Source: Hyalella azteca
Lineage: Eukaryota; Arthropoda; Malacostraca; Amphipoda; Hyalellidae
NCBI RefSeq assembly: GCF_000764305.2
Contig: NW_025943861.1
Coordinates: 62,001-126,000 of the forward strand
Direction: 5' to 3'
Length of the DNA: 64,000 bases
Shown: positions 12,901-23,460 of the stretch, one piece after another
How the letters are laid out: each line of letters opens with the position of its first letter
Position numbering within the stretch: the stretch's first letter is position 1
The notes under the pieces: generated by a model
Database searches by the model: none
Told to the model about the DNA's origin: nothing
What the model saw: the letters and a program-made list of their open reading frames with translations, nothing else
Made by a program: the position numbers and the translations under genes

Positions 12901-15900
12901 TTAAAACCTTACAACAATTTTACCAACAATATTCTATTTAAATGGTCTCATTGGAGGCTACAAGGTCTGTAACTTCCATCTGATCATAATTAAGGGATCA
13001 GTTCTTCCACATTGTACAGTTTTATGCCTTCAGGTGCTGATGCAAATGCATTTTTGACACTTAGTGCAAGTATTAGAGGCATTTTAGTGTAAGCCTCAGC
13101 CTCTAAAAAAACAAAGTTGAAAAAGTTTTATAAATATTCCTAGACCCATAACTTGCTCTATGGTCATTCAGGACTAATCACAATGACATTAAGAGCACAA
13201 TTGTGAAACTTGGAACACTTATGTAAAACAAAAATCTAAGACCCTTGTTTTTTGGGTAACTTTTTGAAAAAAATTAAAGAAGAAATTAAATTTATAGAAA
13301 ATGGTGAAAAAGAGAGCACTGTAAAAATCTATCTCTTCCTAGGGTTTTCAAGCTACAATACAATCTTTAAGCTACATTTGATGCTTTAAGATTGTATCTA
13401 AAGATCATCTGGTCGTTTTTTCAGATTTTTTCAGTCATTCTATTTTTTTATTGTGCTGATTTATTTCAATTTTGACCCCCTCCCCTTCCTTTTTAGCGCA
13501 TCTTCTTATTTATGAAAAAAATGCACTATTGTGCTTGCCATGTCCATCTGTCCGTCCATGACTTCATGTTTTTGTCAATGAGAAAATGTGCTCTCTGTCA
13601 CTCACTGCAGTGAGTGCCGAGTTATATTTTTTCAATATATAATCACCCTGTTTTTAGCGCATTTTCTCATTTATGGAAAAAAGGAGCTATTGTGCTCATC
13701 ATGTCCATCCATCCGTGACTTCTCTTGACAGAGAAAATGCGCTCTGTCATTCACTTCAGTGAGTATTGTTCTATTTTTTCAATACATAATCAAAACAAAA
13801 AAGAAATTAAAAAAAATGACCAGATGATCTTTAGGGAGTTTTCTTACAAATTGAATGGTGTATCTCTCAATGCTGTAACTTGAAAATTAGAGATTTTTAA
13901 GATAGCATATTTTGGAAATTTTTATTGTTCAGAGGAGCCACATGAGTAAAATTTATTGAAAAAAGAATATGGCCAAAAATTGCTAGATATTGTAGCCCAA
14001 ACTCTCCCAGTGCCAATTAGTTACATTTAGGATACCAGCACACATTTCAAACTTATTCCTGTCCAGATTAACAGGAATAATAAGCTATAAATGTGACTTT
14101 TTGATATTGGTAACACACCAATATCAAACACAATATTGACCAACACAAAAAACATTGCTTTTTTGAATGCACATTGTTTCTAGCTCTCTATTGAATGCAA
14201 ACACTGCAATTAACATAAATAATGATCTATAAATACCATTTATAAAATGAAAATTTGTAAATATTGTTAGAAAAATAGTCTTTTATAAAAGTTCATAACA
14301 TCCTTAGGCAAAAATTATTGCATGTACATCCATGGTATTAGCTTTGGTGATTGCATCTTGTTTGTAGCTTTCAAGCGAGTGCAAACACTGACTTAGCAAT
14401 TAACACTCAATGAGAATTATGACCTATAAATACAGATTTAATTAGAAGAAATCTTTATACACATCGTTTAAAAAAATTTCATTTAATATATTTTTTAAAT
14501 TTTTATGCATAAACTAGAGCACACACATGTGGTTTGCAGTGTTAGATGCACCTTTTTTGCAGCTACAAATAAGAAAAGAAACCAGAAAAGTAAAAAAAAA
14601 AAACATTGCATTGATTTCTTATAAGTTATTGGTGGCATGATTTGTTACTACTTCATTAAGAGTTATTTGTTGAGTTCAACTTAGGGACTAAGTGTCAATT
14701 AATTAATACATTTATTAACACGTTTTTCTTAGCTTAGCTTCGCGTTTGTTTGTTTGTTTGTTTATTTGTTTGTTTGTTGTTAAGGGGACCGCCTAACCTA
14801 AATTGGAGATAGCCTATAACTCCTAAAGTTATTATCCGATCATCATGAAACTTCACATTCAAACGTAAAATGTAAAAATAAAAACATTTTACTTCTATGA
14901 ATTTTTCGAAAAAATTGATAGAAAACGTGATATTCATAGAAAACGGAAAAATAACGGTTACTATAGAAAATCTATCTCCTCCCACAAATATCGTCCTACA
15001 ACATCCAGACACGTATCATTCGATTCGTAAAGACCATATCTTGTCTCTTATACACATCTAGATGTGTATAAGAGTCAGCTACCTATCTGTTATGTGACTT
15101 TTCAATGTTTAGAAGATCTGCATTCCTGAAGTGTTTTTGTATATTGAAGCCAGTTAAATGGTCAATATTTAGCTCATTACCTTGCTCTATACAAACTTTA
15201 TGAAGCTAATGAATAGACTTATCAATAATTGTTTACCCAAAAATCCCTAAGTGGTAAACACTTAGGGAACACTAAGTAAGGCAATAAGTGCCCTTTTTAG
15301 CCATCCATTATGATCCATATACTGTTATTGTTAGTAGTCTAATTGCAACATAAAAAAATAACACCTCAAAAAGACAAAAAAGCTGAAAAAATCAAAAAAT
15401 CAAATAAATCATGGAAAAATCAAAAAAATATTTGATTTTTGATTATTTTAAAAAAATAAAAAAAAATCGCCAACCCTGTTTCCAGAGTACTTACTTAGAG
15501 CGGTCAGAGTGCTACATCATACATGACGTAACTTGTACATTATCTGTGATTGGTTGGAGCTTGTTGGCAGGCTGCCCCAAGCTATGTGGTTGTGGGTGAT
15601 GTTGGGGGCCTTTTTTATTCCCATTTTAATTACCATATAAGGTAACTTACCCACAAAAGGGTTAAAAAGTTATATTTCGTTGGTCATCAAAGTTTATATC
15701 AACTACGCGAGTCGAACGAACAATAATAAAATGTAAGACATGTCCAAGACTCCGGGTTGCTTCTGACTCTTCTGCTTGCGACTTGCCGGATATGGAATGT
15801 ACGGTAATCGTAACTGTGGCTATTAAACATGCAAAATGTAAATAGATGGTATTCAGTGTTGCCATATGACTTTGGAGAAGATTTCTTCTAAAATAAAGTT

Positions 15901-17346
15901 CAAGATTTCTCATTCACCAAATTTCCGTACCAAGAAAAATCATATATTATTGAAGGATAATTAAAGGCATACTGTACTGAGTATTACGTCTGTTCATCCA
16001 CAAATTGCTCTTCCGCAGCATAGAATTGCTGGCCGGGATTGCGCTAACACATGCGCAAAGAGAAACAATTCTGATTTGAATGATATTACGCAAACCTATG
16101 GCTTTAGAAACCCCATTATGCAGTGAAATTTTCTCAAAAACATGCATCATCCAGAGCGTGGCTTTGCCAGTTGCCACTATGTGCAGCCCAACTTTCAAGA
16201 TTACATCATAGGGCTAAGCCTAAGACTTAGTCATACTTGCGCCTTTGTTCTGTCCTTCAATGCTAGCTATTAGGCTAAGACTCTTAGCCTAAGAGTATTG
16301 AAGGCCAGAACAAAGGAGCAAGTATGACTTTCCCATATTCTTAAACACAGGCTTTCAATTTGTATTCTGTAAAACTTAAATTTTTTGATCAAAACACTGG
16401 TCTACATGGATCAAAAGCAATATATATATGAACCACCATTTTAAGAATTACATAGGGTAAACGCGGTATATTCCGACACATTAAGGACACATCGAGAAAT
16501 GAAAAACTATAAAAAAAACCGTATGCGTTACGCAAGTTCTGTTGCCTTCACATGACTCTCAAAACACTTCACTACGATAGTCTGTACCTATGGTAGTCTG
16601 TGCCTATAGTAGTCTGTACCTATGATAGTCTGTACCTATGGTAGTCTGTACCTATGGTAGTCTGTACCTATGATAGTCTGTGCCTATGGTAGTCTGTACC
16701 TGTGATAGTCTGTACCTATGATAGTCTGTGCCTATAGTAGTCTGTACCTATAGTAGTCTGTACCTATAGTAGTCTGTACCTATAGTAGTCTGTACCTATG
16801 GTAGTCTGTGCCTATAGTAGTCTGTACTTATGATAGTCTGTACCTATGGTAGTCTGTGCCTATAGTAGTCTGTACCTATAGTAGTCTGTACCTATGATCT
16901 GTCTCTTATACACATCTAGATGTGTATAAGAGACAGACTTATAGTAGCTACTCAAAATTGAACTTGAGAGAGAGTCTAAAAACTCTCTGCTTTGCCACTA
17001 TGCAATACATAAAGGCTAAAATAGTTCTTTGTAGCAATGAAGCAGTTGAAGCTGGCTGGTAGTCTTTATTGGCAGACTAGCCTAAGCCCTAAGGAATTAA
17101 GAGACGAGGCAGAGACTACAGTCTACAGCCTACAGGCGCTAAGCTAGCTTGCTCTTGAGTTAGACCAGCCGGCATGGTTAGGTACGTTTGCACTTTGCAG
17201 AGCTCAAACTCAAAGAACTGCGTGGCAAAAAAAAAAGCATTATTGCATTAGTTTAGCTTTAATTGATAAAAATGACAAATCTTTATACTTTTACTCATAT
17301 AAACGGATAAAGCAAGACTACAAAGTTACTCACTCCAGAAAGACAT
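6970..17346 (-). CDS. Fkbp39: Nuclear FK506-binding protein, FKBP39/46 type (peptidyl-prolyl isomerase)
   Basis: Eleven coding exons, 5' to 3': 17346-17334, 12743-12631, 12264-12171, 11722-11555, 11020-10913, 9955-9716, 8883-8549, 8128-8107, 7794-7718, 7448-7270 and 7051-6970 (TAG). They total 1431 nt, 476 aa, with every phase consistent. Domains: an N-terminal nucleoplasmin-like fold (about 1-95, starting MSFWSLILEPGKKYE); acidic block 1 (exon 4); a Lys/Arg block (exon 5, GRKKRK, a likely nuclear signal); acidic block 2 (exon 6, runs of Asp/Glu); a long Lys-rich block (exon 7); then the FKBP domain (about 365-476). The ligand-pocket residues are present: YYVG, IFD, LKFVLG, EVIQGWD, AYG and LEFEV. 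The isomerase is therefore predicted active. Insect relatives act as histone chaperones and chromatin factors. The first coding exon is only 13 nt, followed by a 4.6-kb intron. The exon 6 donor (GTTGGT) is weak but is the only in-frame choice seen. Confidence 0.93.
9716..9955 (-). other. Acidic low-complexity exon (exon 6) of the FKBP gene
   Basis: This exon encodes about 80 residues, mostly Asp and Glu with a few Ser, written as GAT/GAC/GAG/GAA repeats. Read on the plus strand the same bases give a spurious long poly-Ser frame. Acidic tracts of this type bind histones in nucleoplasmin-like chaperones. Tandem codon repeats make the exact length prone to polymorphism and assembly error. Confidence 0.8.
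13491..13634 (-). repeat. Interspersed GCGCATTTTCTC-family element, copy 1
   Basis: About 145 bp. On the minus strand it starts with TATAACTCGGCACTCACTGC, contains the palindrome CACTCACTGCAGTGAGTG, a GGACGGACAGATGGACATG tract and GCACAATAGTGCATTTTTTTC, and ends near ATGCGCTAAAAA. Copies 2-4 lie at 13651, 18583 and 37108. The first half (GCGCATTTTCTC) and the end (GAGAAAATGCGC) are inverted to each other, so the unit can fold back. Whether it is a SINE or a MITE is not resolved. Confidence 0.7.
13651..13782 (-). repeat. Interspersed GCGCATTTTCTC-family element, copy 2
   Basis: This is a second copy in the same orientation, about 17 bp from copy 1 and joined by TATATAATCACCCTG-like sequence. 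It has the same inverted GCGCATTTTCTC/GAGAAAATGCGC pair and GAGCACAATAG core, but its palindrome has decayed to TCACTTCAGTGA. Confidence 0.7.
14743..14776. repeat. (TTTG)n microsatellite
   Basis: About eight TTTG units with one TTTA interruption, inside FKBP intron 1. It is low complexity with no inferred role. Confidence 0.8.
15041..15078. other. Nextera (Tn5 mosaic-end) junction adapter left in the assembly, copy 1
   Basis: TGTCTCTTATACACATCT is followed directly by AGATGTGTATAAGAG and (with one inserted T) CAG. These are two head-to-head Tn5 mosaic ends, as made at the circularisation junction of Nextera mate-pair libraries. It is therefore artefact, not genome. Flanking sequences may not be truly adjacent. 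Confidence 0.92.
16229..16329. repeat. Nested inverted repeat (33-nt arms)
   Basis: The arms 16229-16261 and 16297-16329 are inverted copies with two mismatches (left arm begins AGTCATACTTGCGCC). The loop contains a second hairpin (TTAGGCTAAG / CTTAGCCTAA). It may be a small foldback element in FKBP intron 1. Confidence 0.7.
16573..16898. repeat. 16-bp minisatellite in FKBP intron 1
   Basis: About 20 units of TAGTCTGTACCTATGG with A/G variants at a few positions. The array ends exactly where adapter sequence begins at 16899, so its true length is unknown. The same unit forms an array at the jub exon 4 donor (24907-25175). Confidence 0.9.
16899..16936. other. Nextera junction adapter left in the assembly, copy 2
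   Basis: CTGTCTCTTATACACATCT and AGATGTGTATAAGAGACAG are joined head to head: a perfect 38-base mate-pair junction adapter. It terminates the 16-bp minisatellite, suggesting a gap inside the array was filled with an untrimmed read. Confidence 0.96.
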
Positions 17347-17408
17347 GATGGCGAATTGCTGAATTTAATGACGCAGTATGAATGTATAGTATAGTGCATA
17401 GGTTCAAA

Positions 17409-17414
17409 CACGTG
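17409..17414. promoter_or_regulatory. E-box (CACGTG) upstream of the FKBP start codon
   Basis: A perfect palindromic CACGTG lies about 63 bases upstream of the FKBP ATG, in a locally GC-richer stretch likely to be promoter or 5' UTR. It could bind bHLH factors, but a hexamer can occur by chance. Confidence 0.25.
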
Positions 17415-18582
17415 CGCTGCAGCCGGGTTTACAACGCGAACAAGACTTCTCCAGTGGCGGGAATCATGGATGTTGGGAGTTTTTACCCTAGACTTTTACC
17501 CTTAAAATTCTAGAAATGACGCGAAAAAATCGTCCGTAACCGCATGAATTAATTACCTCCATCTCTCATTGAAAGATGAAAAAATTATTTGTATCAGTTT
17601 TTTTCAATCAACACTAAAATGCCTCTAGTATGTGATTCGTAATAAAAATTTAAATGCTTTAAACTTGTAGGGAGCTAGGCTGGTATTAAAACATAAAACT
17701 CCTACATCTAATTTTAATGTTTTATAAATAAAATATAATTTTTTAAAGTTTAATACATTTATAGTTCGAAAATGAATTAGTTCAACCATGGTTTGAATCA
17801 CCATATTCATGTCTAAAAAAGTGGTATACACACCGAATCGACACTTCTCCGGAGACGCCTGTGAGATATACACATAGAATATACATTACCTAATACGTTG
17901 TAGAAAAATTGAATGATATTTATGTGGAATGAACTATTTAGCTCCAGAACTACACTGATGCGATTAAAAACCTTCGGTCAACCCTAAACATATTTTTTCC
18001 AATAAAATCATTATTACTAAATCAACGAGACCATTATTGGAAATGTCGGGGATATTACTCCTGATTCTTAAAAGTAGCCTAACGGTGTTTTGCTCAGTAA
18101 CTGGTCGTACATTAATTCCAATCAAACGAATATGACCTTGTAACAAATGTACGGCCGGACCCGCAGCCGGTCTCGCGGCCGGACTGCAAATTAAGTGAGC
18201 ATGGAATATCTCCCAAACTAATGGACGTAGCTCGATGAAACTTGGTACATATACATATACTGTGAAGAAATGTGTAGCCTTATCATCTTAGAGAGATGAT
18301 ATTCGTTTAATGAACTGCGACGAAAGCTGATGACAGCAACAGAAACGAAAATCCGAACGCAGTTGTTTGCATTGAATGCCAAAAGTGAAGTGCAAAAAAA
18401 AACTTACCGTTTTGCAACGAAAGCCGGACAAATAAGACCCAACTTCGGAGCTATGACTATGAGTTCTGTTATGGGGCATAGAGACACTTGAAAACGCGAG
18501 CCCTAGGCTATCCTGAGAGCAAGGACAGATTATTAAAAAGCTGCTAACCATGCCTTGACAGATGCTGCCGTCCCCATTTACA

Positions 18583-18733
18583 TAAAAAAATATAACTCAG
18601 TACTCACTGCAGTAAGTGACAGAGCGCATTTTCTCGTCGACGAAAACATGAAGTCACGGAAGGACAGACAGACGGACGGGCATGACGAGCACAATAGGGC
18701 CTTTTTTCATATATGAGAGAATGCGCTAAAACG
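18583..18733 (+). repeat. Interspersed GCGCATTTTCTC-family element, copy 3
   Basis: This copy begins AAAAAAATATAACTCAGTAC, followed by CTCACTGCAGTAAGTGACAG, GCGCATTTTCTC, a GACAGACAGACGGACGGGCA tract, GAGCACAATAGGGC and a closing GAGAATGCGCTAAAA. It lies in the FKBP-jub intergenic region. It matches the 37108 copy closely over its whole length. Confidence 0.75.
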
Positions 18734-21700
18734 GGCAGACAACACTCTTTCAAATAGGAGTTTTGGGATGCCAGCTTTCCCCTTTCGCTTGCTACACTTT
18801 AAATGAGCATTTGACGCCTCAATGCTTGTACGTTAACGCAGGGATGATTCAGTGTTTTTGCGCGACTAATTACTGTGTTAAAACATCTTCAGAACCTTTT
18901 TTTCTAATGCTCAACGTATTGCTTTAACAATCTGCCTGAGCAATTATTCTCCTCAGCTTTAACCGTCTCTCCATAGTTATTCTCATTCCGCTATAGCCAC
19001 TATACATATCAGTTTCAGCTATATGAATCCAATTCTAAGAGACTAAAAGCAATCAACGCTTATTAAAATTATATGTTCCATGTTTTGACTCCATAGACGT
19101 TAGCCTACAATGGCGACTTGCACTGGCTCACACCTGTCAGGCTGTCACTTATGCCGGTCTAACTCAACGAAGTAGCTACGTTCGAGAAATTCTTTTCCAG
19201 ACAAAAAAAAAAGGATGTTTGAAAATACAAGTTTAAATTGCTGAAAGATTCAAGTTAAAATTCGCCCAAAAGGCTGAGGCATCACACTGTCATATTTTTT
19301 TGTTGTGTTGTACAATTGGTTAAATTTAGATGAAATTAAAGCGACCCAACTTCAAGGTTTCATTTATTGTACAGAAATTGAAAACCTGCAGAAAAAAACA
19401 TCTGAAAATCTACAATTTTTACACAAATCAGTTCAAGACACAAAAATAACAAGCACAAACGCCTATCAATACAACAAAACTAACATAAATGAGAATATCT
19501 GCATTAATTTATAAGGGGGAAAAACCATCACCAAACCCGAATAGTAGGTGCCAAGATTAAAAACCTACAATAACAATCTGGGGAAAGCTTATCACGATGG
19601 CAAGGTTATCACTTAAACTTAAGAAATACTTTTAATTACATTTCTTTATCATGAATGCAACAAATAATACAGGCGAGCGATATATCGTTATACTTGGTAG
19701 CAGCTTTACGTAGTACAAAAACCTGACATCACTGCAGTCCTAAGCAATATTATTGAACTAATTCACCAAAACAACTTTTCAATGACATCTGAGCTCATAA
19801 TGTGGACTGAAACAACATAACCCTGATACACTATTACGAAAATAGATCCTAATCTCAATCAAGTTGATCAAGTATCCTCCACCATAGCAGACCTGTGAGT
19901 TGTAATGTTCAAAATTTAACTTGGAAGAAAGACGAAACTTCGGTGCCAGCGGTAGAGATGTACTAATACAAATAAATGCTTTCAGCTTTTACGAAGACGG
20001 ACAAAAATTGAAACGTATATGACACAGGGGGTATAAAGGTCAAGCCTAAATAACAGCAAAAATTGAGAAAATAACTTACTCTACTGATTTAGCCGCACAA
20101 TATTGCACAAATAATAACTGCCAACAAACACAATTCAGGAATACAAGCGTTATGATTTACATAGAGGACGAAACGAACATCCTCATCCAACACACTTCTC
20201 GGGAGTTGTGTACGTCCGAAGCGACATTATCACACGTCTGGAAGAAGTACTACGTGTTTATAATATTTACAGCGTTACGAGGAACTCTTACACAAGCCGA
20301 TATTCACCGCATAACTAATGTGAAGAATTTCAGTGAGAAGTAAGTCCTGGTGCTCTACATAAATAAGAGTCCGGGCAGTAATGTAACACTGCTTTGTGTT
20401 ATGCTATGCATTTTGCGACTTAGAACATAATAATGGTAAGATATACGACTTAAATCTTGGATAACTTCTTGTGCAGAGAATTATCAGTGACTAATTTTCT
20501 TCATACACATGGCGATAGGAAATAGGGAGCAATAACCATTATTTCAGCTCAAACGACTACATGGTAAATAAAGAGCAAGTGACAATGAATTAGCCAATGA
20601 ATTCCTAAGATAATTCTTAAGCACTAAAATTTTTTTTTCTAAAATCTTCCTCACAATTCACTCATCTCACGACCCGAAATTATTCATTGAAACAACCTTA
20701 AAAGGAATGTTTTGAGTCAGCCCTTCAGTTATGTATGCAGTACAAAATTATTATACATATAGAATGTCTTAGCAGCATAGTAATTACACTATATATCTTT
20801 AATTCATTGCCATGACATGGCTACTTTCAGTTAAGTACAAAATTTGCTCAAGTCATTTAAATAGAAAATGATAAACTTGAACAGATCTAAGTTGGCGGGT
20901 AACTCTCCAGTTAAATCATAGACAAGATCATTAAAATTAAGGAAAGACTGACGGTTGTTCATTCCAAGGAGAAAAATAAATCAGAAACTAGATCAACAAA
21001 GTTAAAATACAAAAGTTATGATAACAACAAATCTATGCTGACCTAATGACAAGGTGGAATCATTGACAGGAAAATATAATGGGTTCTAAGAATTGAATAG
21101 TTTTGAACAGAAGATAAGCTAACCTACAAATTCAACTTCAAAAAGAAACCAATGAGTTCCAAGGAAGCATACCTGCAATATAAGCAAATAGTATAAAGTC
21201 TGATCACATGATAATACGAATACGAGTCATCAGGTACGAGGTTAAATATTCTGTAGAGAATCTAAAGAATATAAGGAACGGTACATAATGAGTGTCATTG
21301 AGGCTAGGACACATAAGCGACAAATTCAAAGTTTTGTGATGGACAAACCTCCCACAAATACATTACAGTGAAGCAGGGAAACGATACAGCCAAGAGAATT
21401 AAATGAATATTTTACGTAAGAGAAAGCATTAAGATAGCTTTTTATAACAGTGTAATTGCATTATAACTCAAATGGGAATCTCAACAGCGAACAAATACTG
21501 TTGAATGTAAGATGACAGCGGCACTCGCCGTTTTTCATTCTACAACAATCGACTAACCCTGCATAAAAATTTCGTAATATTTCAATGTTAACTTCGAAAT
21601 TATTGATGTGAAAACTCAAGTGATGCAAGAAAAAAAAGGCACTAACTACTATGCCATGATTATTTATCAGAACTAAAATTTGATTATTTGTAGTAAAATA

Positions 21701-23280
21701 TGTAAAAGCTATTCCAAGACACGAGCAAACATAGATAATAATATTTAATGAGAAAATATAAATTTTCATCGTTAAAACTCTGAGACGAGTATCCACCAGC
21801 AAACATAGCAACAAAATTTGAGTGCATGGAAGCAATCATGTTTCTTGATGAACTTCAATTAAAAGCATAAAAAAAAGCGACACCAAATAAACGAAACACA
21901 AAGAGGAGAAATCGCTAAACAAAGAAACATCAGAAGCATCTTCTACGTCACTTTCGGTTCAAAAAACAAAACCGATTCTAACAGATGATCAATTTATTCC
22001 ACAATTTGTTGAAAACAGTAGCTGGAATATAAGGAGAGGGATTGTTCAAAGTCGAATATTATTATTTTATTAGTTCAATTATTATTGAACTCAACTAAGA
22101 ACATTGGGCGCACGCAGGAAGGTTCTGATTTAGTTATACTGTGCGTTATACTTTAGGGCAAGTACACAACACAAAAAAGATCTATCAGTCCTTGGATTTA
22201 ATGATTGGATGATTCTCTTCAATTTTGAAGAAAATCACAAGAAATTTTTCTCGCAAAATTTTTCTAAATTTTAAAGAGAATCACAAGAAGCAGACCATGA
22301 GGCAATTCGAGGTGAATAAATAGAAAGGCTGTGCGTTTCAGGTAGGATAATCAAGCTAATATGGAAGACACCCTCAGTGAAAATTCGAGATTAACAAATT
22401 AATAAGTTTTGCTTCAAAAAAGTTTCTAATTTGCTGGCAGATAAGAACAGAGAGATGCCAGCTTATAACTTTCAAAATTATCCTCCAATCCTTTAGCTTA
22501 CAAACGACATAGAGCAATGAAAGAATCACAGGCTTATGACAGGTCGCCAGTTCATCTAGTTCATCTTTAGCTATTTCACAAAAAACTCTGAAAGCCTGCA
22601 GATAAATGTGAAACTGAAACATTGTTCCTCTTTACGACAGTGTAACATTTCTGTAGTAAATCCTAGACATCAGTGATCGTACGGAGAGGGTAAAAATGTA
22701 AAGCGGCAAAATTTGAATGATAATAGAGACCTCAGCTAAAACAGGCACATTAGCTTTAAAATTTCAGGATTAGATTGCGTAATGAACGTATAAAGTTGCG
22801 TTGCTTTCAAAGACTCTTATTGATAAATGATTTTTCACTTCTCTGTCCTGATGGTTGACTTATAATATTCCAGCTTCAGTGAATTGGTCTACATTGATAA
22901 TAGGTGTGTGAAACTTCAATATAGTGAAGTTGAATGTCCTGTATACAGAACGTAATCGTATTCTGAAATGAGAAGTGTGAGAATATTGATATAGTTGTAG
23001 TACTACAAAATTTGTATATGGGAATATTAATTGACTTTTGTGACGCCAGCACAGCGTAAATATTAATAAATCTGCTACCTGCTTTCATGGAATCGTCTGT
23101 GTCAAATTGGCTGTCTTCTCGATGTGAATTCTTTTCCGCCCAGCTGCCGCTGCACTTGATGGAAATACACTTCTACCACGCGTCAGCGGTCAAACTAAAG
23201 GGCGGCTTTTGTTCACTAGAGAAAGTCAGCGATTAAGACAAAGTAGGCGCTAGTTGATTTCCATCGGCTAACTACACAAC

Positions 23281-23460
23281 TCGATGTACGTGGCGCCCAC
23301 GTCCTGCAAGGTGTGGTGGGCGCCGCCACGTCCCATGCTCTGCAGGCGGTGGACGTGGCAGCTGCACTACTCGATGTACGTGGCGCCCACATCCTGCAAG
23401 GTGTGGTGGGCGCCGCCACGTCCCATGCTCTGCAGGCGGTGGACGTGGCAGGTGCGGCAC
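23281..23460 (-). repeat. 90-bp tandem duplication covering the end of jub
   Basis: The units 23281-23370 and 23371-23460 differ at one internal base plus a few bases at one edge. The unit at 23371-23460 encodes the last codons of jub up to TACATCGAG; the stop TAG spans the boundary. The second unit follows the stop in the same reading frame and ends in a TAG (GAGTTGTGTAG). Ninety is a multiple of three, so the frame is kept. Confidence 0.95.

Larger units (their letters stand above)
12744..17333 (-). other. FKBP intron 1, repeat-rich
   Basis: This 4.6-kb intron separates the 13-nt first coding exon from exon 2. It holds two copies of a GCGCATTTTCTC-family element, a TTTG microsatellite, two adapter sequences, a nested hairpin and a 16-bp minisatellite, each listed separately. 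No coding exon was seen in the remainder. Confidence 0.7.
17347..23366. other. Intergenic region between FKBP (5' end) and jub (3' end)
   Basis: This region should contain the FKBP promoter on its left and the jub 3' UTR on its right. Recognised items are an E-box near the FKBP start, one GCGCATTTTCTC-family element (18583-18733) and the 90-bp duplication at the jub end. A single hAT-like terminal sequence (TAGTTCAACCATG) occurs at about 17779. The rest is AT-rich, with short open frames that show no family resemblance. Confidence 0.5.

Noticed and set aside
15041..15078. Perfect palindrome taken at first as a transposon end or hairpin
   Set aside because: Sequence is the Tn5 mosaic-end pair used in Nextera libraries.
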